A stretch of 64,000 bases of DNA from Paenibacillus abyssi. GTDB lineage: Bacteria; Bacillota; Bacilli; Paenibacillales; Paenibacillaceae. Made by a program: the position numbers and the translations under genes. Positions 17,143 to 26,022 of this stretch are shown piece by piece (position 1 is the first letter of the stretch; the number at the start of each line of letters is the position of its first letter). The DNA is taken from NCBI RefSeq assembly GCF_014640295.1, contig NZ_BMGR01000011.1, forward strand, positions 1 through 64,000. The letters run 5' to 3'. The notes under the pieces were generated by a model. That model saw only the letters and a program-made list of their open reading frames with translations, searched no databases and was not told where the DNA came from.

Positions 17143-18357
17143 ATGTCACAACAGAAAATTCCGGTAACCGTACTAAGCGGATATCTTGGTGCAGGTAAAA
17201 CAACGATACTTAATCATGTGCTGAATAATCGCGGAGGCTTGCGGGCGGCTGTAATCGTCAACGATCTGAGCGAAGTGAACATAGACGCCGGACTCATCAA
17301 AGACGGCGGCGGTTTATCCCGTACGAATGAACAATTGGTCGAAATGTCAAACGGCTGCATCTGCTGTACCTTGCGGGAGGATCTGCTGCGGGAGGTGGAA
17401 CGTCTGGCGAAGGAGAATCGATTTGACTACATCCTGATCGAATCGACAGGCGTGGGTGAACCGATTCCTGTCGCACAAACCTTTACATACATCGATGAGG
17501 AGCACGGCATCGATTTGTCCCGTTTTTGCCGATTGGACACGATGGTTACTGTTGTTGACGCTTATCGTTTCTGGCATGACTATTCGTCCGGAGAGAGCCT
17601 GCTGGAGCGAAATCAAGCCGTCGGAGAAGAGGATACGCGTGATGTTGTCGATCTTCTTATCGATCAGATCGAATTCTGCGATGTGCTGATTCTGAACAAA
17701 ACCGATCTTGTAGAAGAGTCTGCATTGCAGGAGCTGGAGCAGGTCATGCGAAAGCTGCAGCCCCGTGCAAAGCTTATCCGGACGGCCCGTGGGATGATAG
17801 AGCCGCATGAAATATTGAATACGGGGCTGTTCAATTTCGAGGAGGCAAGTGCTTCAGCGGGATGGATGAAGGAAATGCAGCAATCCCATCATATCCCGGA
17901 AACAGAAGAGTACGGGATTACTTCCTTCGTATATGAACGTATTAGGCCTTTCCATCCAGGAAGATTATTGGACTGGTTGAGTGATTGGCCGGCTGAGGTT
18001 GTCAGAGCCAAAGGTATGATGTGGCTGGCAACCCGCAATCAAATGGCGCAAAATATAAGCCAGGCTGGGCCCTCCATACAATTCGGGCCAGCCGGCTATT
18101 GGATCGCTGCGCTCCCGGAAGAGGAGCAGGCCCAGCTGCTGGGGGAGGACGAGGAGCTGCAGAAGCAGTGGGATGCGAAGGTCGGCGACCGGATAAACAA
18201 GATTGTATTTATCGGCATTGATATGGATCGCGAGCACATCGTTACTGAGCTTGATGCATGCTTGCTAACGGAGGAAGAGATGAAGTTGGACTGGTCGCTA
18301 TTCACGGATGACCTTCCGAATATGCCGGCTGAGCAGATTGAAATGGCTCTTTCATAA
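17143..18357 (+). CDS. zagA: COG0523 zinc metallochaperone GTPase (YciC/ZagA type)
   Basis: 404 aa. G3E GTPase: Walker A G13-YLGAGKT20, the CxCC metal motif C72-I-C74-C75 (NGCICCTLREDLL), ESTGVGEP, NKTD guanine-specificity motif, and a C-terminal CobW domain (ITSFVYERIRPFHPGRL). COG0523 members with CxCC deliver metal ions; the paired Zur boxes upstream point to zinc and expression under zinc starvation, as for B. subtilis YciC (ZagA). GGAGGG before ATG. Single gene ended by a bidirectional terminator. Confidence 0.92.
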   Translation: MSQQKIPVTVLSGYLGAGKTTILNHVLNNRGGLRAAVIVNDLSEVNIDAGLIKDGGGLSRTNEQLVEMSNGCICCTLREDLLREVERLAKENRFDYILIESTGVGEPIPVAQTFTYIDEEHGIDLSRFCRLDTMVTVVDAYRFWHDYSSGESLLERNQAVGEEDTRDVVDLLIDQIEFCDVLILNKTDLVEESALQELEQVMRKLQPRAKLIRTARGMIEPHEILNTGLFNFEEASASAGWMKEMQQSHHIPETEEYGITSFVYERIRPFHPGRLLDWLSDWPAEVVRAKGMMWLATRNQMAQNISQAGPSIQFGPAGYWIAALPEEEQAQLLGEDEELQKQWDAKVGDRINKIVFIGIDMDREHIVTELDACLLTEEEMKLDWSLFTDDLPNMPAEQIEMALS

Positions 18358-18457
18358 TGAATGTCGAGCAGCGATTCGATTATCGGTTCTTGTGATGAAG
18401 CGCAGGGGATGATGGGCCAGATCATTCACTCTGACGGCGGTTTTAGAATGGATTAAT

Positions 18458-18503
18458 AAAGAAGCAGCCTGCGCGGCTCAGACCGTGACAGGCTGCTTCT
18501 TTT
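18458..18503. terminator. Bidirectional terminator
   Basis: A 14-bp stem, AAAGAAGCAGCCTG / CAGGCTGCTTCTTT, with A- and T-runs on either side, between the convergent GTPase gene and uppP. Confidence 0.88.
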
Positions 18504-18505
18504 CC

Positions 18506-19321
18506 TCACGCCAGGAACAATAGGATTGCTGCACCGGCGGCAAAGCAATAGTACGAGAAATATTTGAGATTGCCTCGCTCCATAATTCCCATGAACCATC
18601 GCAAAGCGCAGTATGATGCGAATAAGGAACAGATAAAAGATACTGCGTAGGGTAGAGCTAAGGTTGAAAGCTCCGGATCGCGAATCAAGTCCGCTCCTTC
18701 CAGAATCATGCCGCCGATGCTAACCGGGATAAACATAAGAAATGAGAACCTTAAAGCGGTGGATTGTTTCAATCCGAGTCCCATCGCTGCGACGATTGTT
18801 GCTCCGGAGCGGCTAATGCCCGGAATCAATGCGATTGCTTGGGCCAAACCAATAATAAAGGCATCCCTCAGCTTTAATTCCGCATCATTTTTTTTGCCCC
18901 GCATATTTCTGATCAACCATAAAGCTGCTCCCGTAATCAGAAGGGTGACGCCAATCGTTGTCAATCCTTTGAATGTATCGGAGATCACGTCACTGAATAG
19001 AAAACCGATCAGGCCGGCGGGAATTGTCGCAATGACTAAATAGACAATAAAACGGAAATCAGCTTTTGAGGCTTCATCCCGATGAAGCGCGTATGACCAG
19101 CCATTTCGTGTCAACCGAATCAAATCTGCTCTGTAGATGAGCAAGACTGCCAGTAAAGAAGCGAAGTTAACCAGTACTTCGAAGCCTAAACCTTGAATTT
19201 CCATTCCAAATAACGTTTGCGCAATGACAACATGTCCGCTGGAGGAGACCGGTATCGGTTCCGTAAAGCCCTGCAATAGTCCCAGTAATGCAAATTTAAC
19301 CAATAACCAAACCTCATCCAT
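18506..19321 (-). CDS. uppP: Undecaprenyl-diphosphatase
   Basis: 271 aa, about eight transmembrane helices. BacA/UppP signatures: [16 protein letters not shown] near the N-terminus (catalytic Glu and Ser/His region) and [11 protein letters not shown]. It dephosphorylates undecaprenyl pyrophosphate so the lipid carrier is reused in wall synthesis; this activity underlies bacitracin tolerance in the family. It lies 17 bases downstream of the DUF1836 gene on the same strand, so the two are likely one transcript controlled by the operator-promoter at 20120-20164. Confidence 0.95.
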   Translation of the reverse strand: MDEVWLLVKFALLGLLQGFTEPIPVSSSGHVVIAQTLFGMEIQGLGFEVLVNFASLLAVLLIYRADLIRLTRNGWSYALHRDEASKADFRFIVYLVIATIPAGLIGFLFSDVISDTFKGLTTIGVTLLITGAALWLIRNMRGKKNDAELKLRDAFIIGLAQAIALIPGISRSGATIVAAMGLGLKQSTALRFSFLMFIPVSIGGMILEGADLIRDPELSTLALPYAVSFICSLFASYCALRWFMGIMERGNLKYFSYYCFAAGAAILLFLA

Positions 19322-19338
19322 GTTTCTATAAAACCTCC

Positions 19339-20097
19339 CTAGTGTAAATCATGTAAAAAGACCATTCCATTGACATACCGGCGAGCCAGTGAGTGAAAAC
19401 TGGACGTGTGTACCGAAATCATGGCAATATGGATAGCGTTTTGCAAGGTAGCCTTTTGGTTGTCATTTGTTAACTCGGTTCGTAATGCGACGTATTCCTT
19501 GGCCACTTCATTGATCAAATGATCCCATTTATTAATCGTATCATTCCGTTCATTAAACAAGATGTTGAAGCGGGCATCCAAATCCTCGAACAAATCGGAG
19601 TAAGTCGCGTAGAAGTCCAGAGGTTGAATTAATGCGTCACGTTTTTTATCGCAAACATGAAACACAATGTCAAAGAACTTGCGAATGGATTCATAGTCCA
19701 GCGCAGAACGAAGATCCTCAATAATAAAGATCAAAGCGACTTGCTGCAAGGAATACTTCTTCCCTTCTTCAGCAAGGCCGATGTAATCTTTGAAATCCCG
19801 CTTTACCCAGTTTTGGATGGATGTAGCGGAGAAATGTGTATATTCGATCTGAGCTCCCAATGACACGATTTCATGAAGTGAAAAGGCCGGAGTCACAGCG
19901 GATTTAATCATGCGTTCCAACACTGGAGGGAGATCCATCGAGATAAAAGCCGTCATAGGCGTTCCTTGATTCAAATCATGTTGATGTCTTAGTCTCCATA
20001 TGTCTTGAATCATTCCAAGCGGTGACTTAGGTGACGTTCCATTTAAAGAAAGGAGGAGACTGGCCATCTCTTTTCGGGTGAATGTTAATGTTTCCAT
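19339..20097 (-). CDS. DUF1836 family putative transcriptional regulator
   Basis: 252 aa. The N-terminal half fits DUF1836: [30 protein letters not shown], then [20 protein letters not shown] and the [16 protein letters not shown] element, which reads like a MerR-type helix-turn-helix followed by a helical effector part. The C-terminal half is helical. DNA binding is inferred. First gene of a unit with uppP. A consensus promoter with an immediately adjacent palindrome (20120-20135) suggests autoregulation, and a nearly identical site lies on the divergent transporter promoter. Confidence 0.85.
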   Translation of the reverse strand: METLTFTRKEMASLLLSLNGTSPKSPLGMIQDIWRLRHQHDLNQGTPMTAFISMDLPPVLERMIKSAVTPAFSLHEIVSLGAQIEYTHFSATSIQNWVKRDFKDYIGLAEEGKKYSLQQVALIFIIEDLRSALDYESIRKFFDIVFHVCDKKRDALIQPLDFYATYSDLFEDLDARFNILFNERNDTINKWDHLINEVAKEYVALRTELTNDNQKATLQNAIHIAMISVHTSSFHSLARRYVNGMVFLHDLH

Positions 20098-20119
20098 CTT
20101 TACGCCTCTATTCAGGAAA

Positions 20120-20164
20120 AAGTTCTTATGAACTTATCATAAAATGATGCTGAGCACATGTCAA
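20120..20164 (-). promoter_or_regulatory. Promoter and palindromic operator of the DUF1836-uppP unit
   Basis: On the minus strand: TTGACA (20159-20164), 17-base spacer, TATGAT (20136-20141), followed at once by AAGTTCATAAGAACTT (20120-20135), a perfect inverted repeat with a 4-base centre sitting at the predicted transcription start. The 17-base ATAAGTTCATAAGAACT differs at one base from the site at 20285-20301. Confidence 0.85.
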
Positions 20165-20251
20165 AGCCCAATAATGAAAGATCTTGCCTTGTTTTAACTT
20201 GAAACAACGTTATTAACGTCAAAAACAACCGAAAATGAACGACACAGCACA

Positions 20252-20301
20252 TTGTGTATGTATTCCGTTACATTTACAATAGGTATAAGTTCACAAGAAC
20301 T
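20252..20301 (+). promoter_or_regulatory. Promoter and palindromic operator of the CorC-type transporter gene
   Basis: TTGTGT (20252-20257), 17 bases, TACAAT (20275-20280); AAGTTCACAAGAACT (20287-20301) covers the predicted start of transcription. It is the same operator as in front of the DUF1836 gene, also on the start site, which implies common control of the divergent genes. Confidence 0.8.
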
Positions 20302-20345
20302 GGCAATTAAGATCTCACAAAAATTATGTATGAAGGAAGGTAGCC

Positions 20346-21674
20346 ATGGTTTTCAATTTGGTTTTGGTTGCGATTTTAATTGTACTAACTGCATTTTTTG
20401 TCGCAACGGAATTCGCCATAGTTAAGCTTCGCCCGAGCCGGGTGGATCAGATGGTGTTAGAGGGGCGCAAGAACGCGATTGCTGTACAGAAGGTTACAAC
20501 GAATCTGGATGGATATTTATCAGCCTGCCAGCTTGGGATTACAATTACGGCCCTGGGACTTGGTTGGCTTGGTGAACCGACAGTGGAGAAGCTTCTCCAT
20601 CCGTTGTTCGCAGCAATGAGCCTTGGAGAAAATGTAACCTCTCTTTTGTCCTTTGGTATTGCTTTTGCCTCCATTACATATTTGCACGTTGTGCTTGGTG
20701 AGCTCGCACCGAAAACAGTGGCGATTCAAAAGGCGGAATTGATCTCTGTAATTACTGCGCCGCTTATTATTTTCTTTTATAAAATTATGTACCCTTTCAT
20801 CTGGATATTAAATGGATCGGCGAACAAACTGGTACGGTTGTTCGGTATGGGTCCTGCAAGCGAGCATGAAGAAGCGCACTCCGAGGAAGAGATCCGCATT
20901 ATTTTGTCGGAAAGCTACCAAAGCGGTAAGATCAATAAGACGGAGTTCGGTTATGTAAGCCGGATTTTTACCTTTGATGAGCTGTTAGCACGTGAAATTA
21001 TGGTGCCTCGTACGGATATGTCGTGTCTTTATGCGAACAAGTCACTTGCTGAAAATCTCGCTATCATCAAAAGAGAGCAGTTCACCCGGTTTCCCGTTGC
21101 AATGGAGAACAAAGATAATATCATTGGTACTGTGAATACGAAGCAATTTTTTCTGCGTTATGATAACAATCCGGATTTCGATTTTAAATCGCTGCTTCAA
21201 CCCGTTATGACGGTGCCTGAGGTCATGCCGGTTAAGTCGCTGCTCAAAAAGATGCAGCTGGAGCAAGTCCATATCGCACTGCTCCTGGATGAGTACGGCG
21301 GAACGTCAGGCCTTATCACAATCGAAGATATTTTAGAAGAAATTGTAGGCGAAATTCGCGATGAGTTTGACCAGGATGAGAAGAAAGAGTTCGAAACGAT
21401 CGGAGAAAACCACTACCTGGTAGATGGGATCCTGCTGATTGATGAACTTAATGATATGTTGGGAACAAACCTGGAGCATGAAGATGTCGACTCGATCGGC
21501 GGCTGGCTGTACAGTAAACAACCCGAATTGAAAAAAGGGGAAGAGTGGCATTATGACTCATTCACCTTCATCGTACGTGAAAGGGATAAAAATCGGATTC
21601 GTAAGATCGAAATTATCAAGCATGACGAGAAGCTGGTCCAGGAAGAGGATGAGAAGGAACCGCAACAGCTATAG
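20346..21674 (+). CDS. CNNM/CorC (HlyC) family ion transporter
   Basis: 442 aa. An N-terminal DUF21/CNNM membrane domain with about four helices (starts MVFNLVLVAILIVLTAFFVATEFAIVKLR), a tandem CBS pair (about 205-335) and a C-terminal CorC/HlyC domain (about 350-430, with DVDSIGGWL). Relatives in Firmicutes export Mg2+ or protect against divalent metal stress; often mis-named hemolysins. AAGGAAGG before ATG. Divergent from the DUF1836 regulator and sharing its operator. Its stop overlaps that of the convergent small membrane gene. Confidence 0.9.
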   Translation: MVFNLVLVAILIVLTAFFVATEFAIVKLRPSRVDQMVLEGRKNAIAVQKVTTNLDGYLSACQLGITITALGLGWLGEPTVEKLLHPLFAAMSLGENVTSLLSFGIAFASITYLHVVLGELAPKTVAIQKAELISVITAPLIIFFYKIMYPFIWILNGSANKLVRLFGMGPASEHEEAHSEEEIRIILSESYQSGKINKTEFGYVSRIFTFDELLAREIMVPRTDMSCLYANKSLAENLAIIKREQFTRFPVAMENKDNIIGTVNTKQFFLRYDNNPDFDFKSLLQPVMTVPEVMPVKSLLKKMQLEQVHIALLLDEYGGTSGLITIEDILEEIVGEIRDEFDQDEKKEFETIGENHYLVDGILLIDELNDMLGTNLEHEDVDSIGGWLYSKQPELKKGEEWHYDSFTFIVRERDKNRIRKIEIIKHDEKLVQEEDEKEPQQL

Positions 21675-21866
21675 CTTATTCATGCGATTCCATAGAATAA
21701 AGAACAGGAATGTAAATGCAAAGATGATCGTTCCAAGCAGAGGGGTATAGAAATCTTCTTCATGTGACGGAACTTCGTTAAAAATTTTAATTCCGAGCGA
21801 GATCGAAAAGTAAATGAGGCCGGCAAACAGAAATAGTCCGACAAGAAGCCTTAAATATCTAACCAT
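21669..21866 (-). CDS. Small two-helix membrane protein, 65 aa
   Basis: Two hydrophobic segments (about 7-26 and 43-60) around a short acidic loop (NEVPSHEEDFY). GAGGTGA precedes ATG 21866; the frame extends further upstream without a better start. The last codons overlap the 3' end of the convergent transporter gene by 6 bases. Function unknown. Confidence 0.7.
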   Translation of the reverse strand: MVRYLRLLVGLFLFAGLIYFSISLGIKIFNEVPSHEEDFYTPLLGTIIFAFTFLFFILWNRMNKL

Positions 21867-21920
21867 TACATCACCTCTTGCATATAAATGAAGTTTTACC
21901 AATACAAAGTATACATACAA

Positions 21921-23069
21921 TCAGGGAGCCGAAGGGCTCCCTTTTATATATCGTTTAATATCTTTGAACACATTAGCACGATTTAACGTAATGAGAATAA
22001 CAAGCGATACCGGACCGATAATGAGTCCCAGTACACCGAATAATTTGAGTCCAACAAACATGGCGATAAGGGTATATAATGCATCCAATCCGATGCTGCT
22101 GGCGAGTACTTTAGGCTCAATCAAGGAACGCACGATGAAAATAACAGCATACAAGATCGTTAAGCCAATGGCCAAATAAAGATCACCATATATAAATTGA
22201 TAAACAATCCATGGAACCATGACAGCCCCAACGCCCAGATAAGGGAGCAGATCGACAAGCCCGATCAAGAGGCCAATTGTGATCGCATAGTTAACGCCTA
22301 AGACGAATAATCCAATAATGACAACTACTGCCGTAATGGAGATCATAATGAATTGGGCCTGCAAATAACCGAATAAAGCCTGTATTAGATCTTTCCAGAC
22401 GATGCCTGTCGTCTTGCGGATTCCCTCGGGGAGCAAGCTGCTGAACCTTTCCTTGTGGCGGCTCCAATCCTTACTGATGAAGAAGGCGCCAAGCAGGATA
22501 ACGATCAGAATCGTGGCAAAGCTTGGTAACGCAGCGATAAAGCTAATAATTCCGTTAAAGAATGTGGCAAGCACATCGGAGCTTATTTGTGCTACAGTAT
22601 CGGCGCTTTCGTTCAATCGTGTATTGATCGTCTGCTGATAATCCGGGTTTTCATCATAAATGGTGCTGATCCAATTAATAACGCCTTGTACTTCAGCGGA
22701 TTGAATGAATTGCTCGTATCTTTCTTGCCAGAATCGAATTATGCCATCCATTGATTGTGATAACGCCATGATTTCAGTTACAACCTTTGTAATGAGAGCC
22801 GTGACAACTGCGATTATAGAGCCAAGAAAAAGCAGCAAGGTTAATGTAACGGCCAGCCACCTGGGGAGACGGGCTTTTTTTTGAAGAAATCGCACAAGGG
22901 GGTTCATCAAATAGGCAAGAAGCCAGGCTAGCAAGAAAGGGTAGATGAGAGGGATAACAAAATAAAAAAGTGTAAATAATCCAATTGCAACTGTAATGAC
23001 AATCAGGGTTCGAACTAAGCGCTGCCGATGGGTCCGATTCAACTGCTTTCCTCCGTTCGCTAGAAACAT
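21921..23069 (-). CDS. ytvI: AI-2E family transporter, YtvI-like
   Basis: 382 aa, about 7-8 transmembrane helices with a long soluble segment after the second pair (about 85-165). The AI-2E/PerM pattern LVRFLQKKARLPRWLAV and the C-terminal IGLLIGLVDLLPYLGVGAVMVPW...GLIIGPV support the family. Sporulation protein YtvI of Bacillus has this size and order; sporulation role is inferred. It carries a hairpin (GGGAGCC / GGCTCCC) in its last codons. Transcribed toward the small membrane gene, possibly together. Confidence 0.8.
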   Translation of the reverse strand: MFLANGGKQLNRTHRQRLVRTLIVITVAIGLFTLFYFVIPLIYPFLLAWLLAYLMNPLVRFLQKKARLPRWLAVTLTLLLFLGSIIAVVTALITKVVTEIMALSQSMDGIIRFWQERYEQFIQSAEVQGVINWISTIYDENPDYQQTINTRLNESADTVAQISSDVLATFFNGIISFIAALPSFATILIVILLGAFFISKDWSRHKERFSSLLPEGIRKTTGIVWKDLIQALFGYLQAQFIMISITAVVVIIGLFVLGVNYAITIGLLIGLVDLLPYLGVGAVMVPWIVYQFIYGDLYLAIGLTILYAVIFIVRSLIEPKVLASSIGLDALYTLIAMFVGLKLFGVLGLIIGPVSLVILITLNRANVFKDIKRYIKGSPSAP

Positions 23070-23165
23070 ATGTCAATATTATATGTTTTGTTAGTATGCT
23101 GAAGCAAGTTTAAGCACATTAAATAAAGTGAATGTATCGCAGCCGGTCGTTTCAAAAACAACAGA

Positions 23166-23615
23166 TCAGCCCTGCTTCACAAATACATAGAGTCCGATAA
23201 CGATTAAGGCCATTCCCGTCAATTTATTTATCGAGATGGCTTCGTTCATGAAGATGACTGCCAGTATAAAAGTAATTAAGGGGTATGTGGCGGTTATCGT
23301 CACGACGGTCGTTAATGCGCCCCGGGAAAGAGCGTACAAAAAAACGACATACGCCGTTGGCACCAGTATGCCGTTAGTCATCGCAAAAATGACCGTGTTT
23401 TTATGAAAATGAAACGGTATTCCCGCCAGCTTAGCTGAGAGCAAATAAATAAATGCCACTACAAGCATGGTAACGGTCGTAATAAAGTTCACTTCCAGCG
23501 GATGTCCGGTTGTAAGCGCTTGGCGGTCGATCAGTCCGTTAATGCCCCAAATGAAGGTAACTGTAAGAATGATGACATACAACACGGCGTCTGCTCCTTT
23601 AGCATTCTTGTCCAC
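23166..23615 (-). CDS. EamA-domain half transporter, 149 aa
   Basis: About five transmembrane helices and one EamA domain (starts near VTFIWGINGLIDRQAL, ends ISINKLTGMALIVIGLYVFV). Most DMT-superfamily permeases have two such domains; this single-domain form probably works as a dimer. Substrate unknown. Confidence 0.82.
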   Translation of the reverse strand: MDKNAKGADAVLYVIILTVTFIWGINGLIDRQALTTGHPLEVNFITTVTMLVVAFIYLLSAKLAGIPFHFHKNTVIFAMTNGILVPTAYVVFLYALSRGALTTVVTITATYPLITFILAVIFMNEAISINKLTGMALIVIGLYVFVKQG

Positions 23616-23742
23616 ATTTCATTTTATGTTTGCGATGGAAATCTATGACATGTTATCACAGGCCTCTCTCAGCTTAACGTTGAAAGAGGCCTGTTCAGCT
23701 TCTTTATTGGAGAATCACAGAATAATAGGGTATACTAAAATC

Positions 23743-23830
23743 AATTCATAGGAAGAAGCGCCAAAAAAAGAAAAAACTTCAATAAAGAATATCCTTGCTC
23801 TGACAGTAAAAAGTCAGGGTATTGTTTTTT
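23743..23830 (+). ncRNA. Candidate small RNA between divergent genes
   Basis: A promoter-like TTGGAG (23707-23712), 18 bases, TATACT (23731-23736) is followed within 90 bases by a terminator: GCTCTGAC / GTCAGGGT stem (23797-23820), 8-base loop and T-run. No open frame with a ribosome-binding site lies between, and the next gene starts 100 bases later. The A-rich middle is typical of unstructured sRNA regions. Prediction only; it could be a premature-termination leader of the downstream gene. Confidence 0.35.
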
Positions 23831-23932
23831 GGAAGTCCAGTATCATTGATGAATTGTAATAAAATATCGACCCGCAATGGATTTGGAAGGCGGCAGACTC
23901 TTTATATTGAATAAAGAAAAGGGGTTCATCCA

Positions 23933-24595
23933 ATGCCTGTAGAACATCACAAATTAGAAACAGTCGTCATGAAGAAGGTGAGCATTCATTATCAATTGTT
24001 TAAGCCTTCGGCGTATGAGGCAAGGACGGACAAAAAGTGGCCGGTCATCTTGTTTTTGCACGGTATGAATAAACGCGGGGATGATATTCACAGTCTGGAC
24101 GTATACGGGTTGAATGAGTTTGTTAAGAGCAAAAAAGACTTTGAATTCCTTGTTATTACACCTCAATGCCCTTTTTTCTCAACCTGGCCAATGGAACGTG
24201 ATGCCGTCATTGCTCTAGTGAATGAAATTGTAACAAACGAACGGGTTGATACGGAAAGAATTTATTTAACCGGCTTTAGTATGGGGGGCAACGGTGTTTT
24301 GGATCTAGCCGTCAATGCCCCTCAACTTTTTGCAGCTGTTGTTCCGATTGCCGGTTGGTTAGTAGCCGAAAAAACGGAGTTATTAAAGCATATTCCGGTA
24401 TGGGCCTTTCATGGTGAAGCAGACGATGTGATTCCGGTTCAAAGAACGGAAGAAATGGTAGCAGCCCTGGAAAGTATGGGCGGCCATGTTAGAATGACGA
24501 CATTTCCACGGCTTAAACATAGTATTATGAACGAAGTGTATAATCATCCGGAATTATATCATTGGTTATTACAGCATAAAAAGGTTCAGAGATAA
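23933..24595 (+). CDS. Alpha/beta hydrolase (PhoS/phospholipase-carboxylesterase type)
   Basis: 220 aa, no signal peptide. Nucleophile elbow G-F-S116-M-G-G, acid D164 or D165 in GEADDVIP, and H196 in LKHSIM form the expected triad. VILFLHGMNKRGDD supplies the oxyanion loop. Resembles small dienelactone-hydrolase/prolyl-oligopeptidase-like esterases; substrate unknown. AAAAGGGG precedes ATG. Confidence 0.86.
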   Translation: MPVEHHKLETVVMKKVSIHYQLFKPSAYEARTDKKWPVILFLHGMNKRGDDIHSLDVYGLNEFVKSKKDFEFLVITPQCPFFSTWPMERDAVIALVNEIVTNERVDTERIYLTGFSMGGNGVLDLAVNAPQLFAAVVPIAGWLVAEKTELLKHIPVWAFHGEADDVIPVQRTEEMVAALESMGGHVRMTTFPRLKHSIMNEVYNHPELYHWLLQHKKVQR

Positions 24596-24701
24596 ACAAT
24601 CCATATAACGTCTGGCTCCAGCGTATTCCTGATAAATTGGCAATGAAAACCTATATTAACGTCTTAAAACGGGTATAAGAATAAATAAGGAGGCGGTAAA
24701 G

Positions 24702-24977
24702 ATGAGAGAAACGATTCAGGAAGGCAATGGCTTTCACGTTATTGAAGACGGGCAAGTAATCGGTGAGATAACCTACGTAATACTTGACGAGCACACGTTA
24801 AAGATTGACCATACCTACGTCGATCCGGCGCTGCGCGGACAGAAAATCGCGGAAGACTTGGTAAAACGGGTTGTCGATTATGCAAGGGAAGCAGGCAAAA
24901 AAATCGTGCCGGCTTGCACATATGCAGATGCGCAGTTCAGAAGACGCAAGGAATATCATGATGTATGGGCCCGGTAA
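24702..24977 (+). CDS. GNAT-type N-acetyltransferase, small (YjdJ/COG2388)
   Basis: 91 aa. A minimal GNAT fold: EDGQVIGEITYVI, IDHTYVDPALRGQKIAEDLVKRVV (acetyl-CoA loop R-G-Q-K-I-A), and closing PACTYADAQFRRRKEYHDVW, all typical of the small COG2388 group. Target unknown. Ribosome-binding site GGAGGCGG is strong. Confidence 0.87.
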   Translation: MRETIQEGNGFHVIEDGQVIGEITYVILDEHTLKIDHTYVDPALRGQKIAEDLVKRVVDYAREAGKKIVPACTYADAQFRRRKEYHDVWAR

Positions 24978-25055
24978 CGCATTGAAGTGAATTAGCATTC
25001 TGATTATAAATTCATGAGCAAAGCAATGTCATGCCGGATGAGGAGATGAAGCGAG

Positions 25056-25721
25056 TTGCCTGATCGTATAAAAACGCTTGAACTGGCAAGGTCTTATGTG
25101 AAAAGCCGGATGGAGCATGATAGCAGCGGACATGACTGGTGGCACATCGTACGGGTTACGCGTACCGCAAAGCTGCTCGCAGAGGTAGAACAGGCAGATG
25201 TTTATATCTGCGAGCTTGCAGCGCTGCTGCATGATATTGCCGATGAGAAATTGAACGAGAGCAAGGAAGCGGGCCTGAGAAAGGTTGCCGACTGGCTCGA
25301 GTCAGCTGGCTTAGAAGCATCCGATCAGACGCATATTATGGAGATTATATCTACAATGTCCTTTGGAGGCGGCAATAAACAACCGATGGCCACGCGTGAA
25401 GGACAGATTGTTCAGGATGCGGATCGGCTGGATGCGATCGGTGCGATCGGCATCGCCCGGACATTTGCTTATTCCGGATGGAAGGGTCAACTGATTTACG
25501 ATCCCGGGCTGCAGCCCAGAAATCAGCTATCCAAGGAGCAGTACCGCAATGGGCAAACGACAGCTATCAATCATTTTTATGAAAAGCTGCTCAAGCTCAA
25601 AGCATTGATGAACACAGAGACCGCCCGCCTGCTTGCAGAGGAAAGGCATCAGTTTATGGAGTTATTCCTAAAGACGTTTGATCAAGAGCTGGAGACAGGG
25701 CAAACGCCGCATATTTATTAG
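25056..25721 (+). CDS. HD-domain phosphohydrolase
   Basis: 221 aa. HD superfamily ligands: GHDWWHIVRV near residues 25-33, AALLHDIADEK (HD pair), and IVQDADRLDAIGAIG (distal Asp). This group (YedJ-like) includes nucleotide or small-phosphoester hydrolases; the substrate is not deducible. TTG start; AGGAGA lies 11 bases upstream, slightly long, and no better start is seen. A terminator hairpin follows. Confidence 0.87.
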   Translation: MPDRIKTLELARSYVKSRMEHDSSGHDWWHIVRVTRTAKLLAEVEQADVYICELAALLHDIADEKLNESKEAGLRKVADWLESAGLEASDQTHIMEIISTMSFGGGNKQPMATREGQIVQDADRLDAIGAIGIARTFAYSGWKGQLIYDPGLQPRNQLSKEQYRNGQTTAINHFYEKLLKLKALMNTETARLLAEERHQFMELFLKTFDQELETGQTPHIY

Positions 25722-26022
25722 AATAAGGTTCTACTAACACGCGCATTGCCTGTTGAGAAATCTCAACGGGCTATTTCTTATTCTCAATAAAGATTCTTCA
25801 CTTGGGTAAACCATTCATAATGTACGTGAAAATAGGAAATAATGAACCCAATTATTTCAAATGAACTAGCCAGTCACTCAGGAGGCCGTAGAAATGCTTT
25901 TGATTATGTGGCTGATTTCTTGTCGGTATTGCGTTAACACTTATTCAACTGTATAGCAGCCCTAACAACTGGTAATGTTAAACAGCATAACCCGCAGCAA
26001 GAGATACAGGAGAATGAGCGAA
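25722..26022. other. Spacer upstream of gerKA with a possible 20-codon leader ORF
   Basis: Contains the terminator at 25748-25771 and a 20-codon frame (25894-25956, MLLIMWLISCRYCVNTYSTV) behind a perfect AGGAGG at 8-base spacing. It could be a leader peptide or a decayed small membrane gene. I see no confident sigma-G promoter, although gerK operons are normally forespore-expressed. Confidence 0.4.
25748..25771 (+). terminator. Hairpin terminator after the HD gene
   Basis: An 11-bp stem GCCTGTTGAGA / TCTCAACGGGC with one wobble; the T-run is weak (TATTTCTT). Confidence 0.65.

Noticed and set aside
21923-21945. GGGAGCC / GGCTCCC hairpin in the last codons of ytvI
   Set aside because: Has a T-run on the plus strand only, which would end a transcript 250 bases past the CorC-type gene; not strong enough to annotate.
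23659-23693. CAGGCCTCT / AGAGGCCTG inverted repeat
   Set aside because: A real hairpin, but no T-run on either strand and no gene end to serve; recorded without a functional call.
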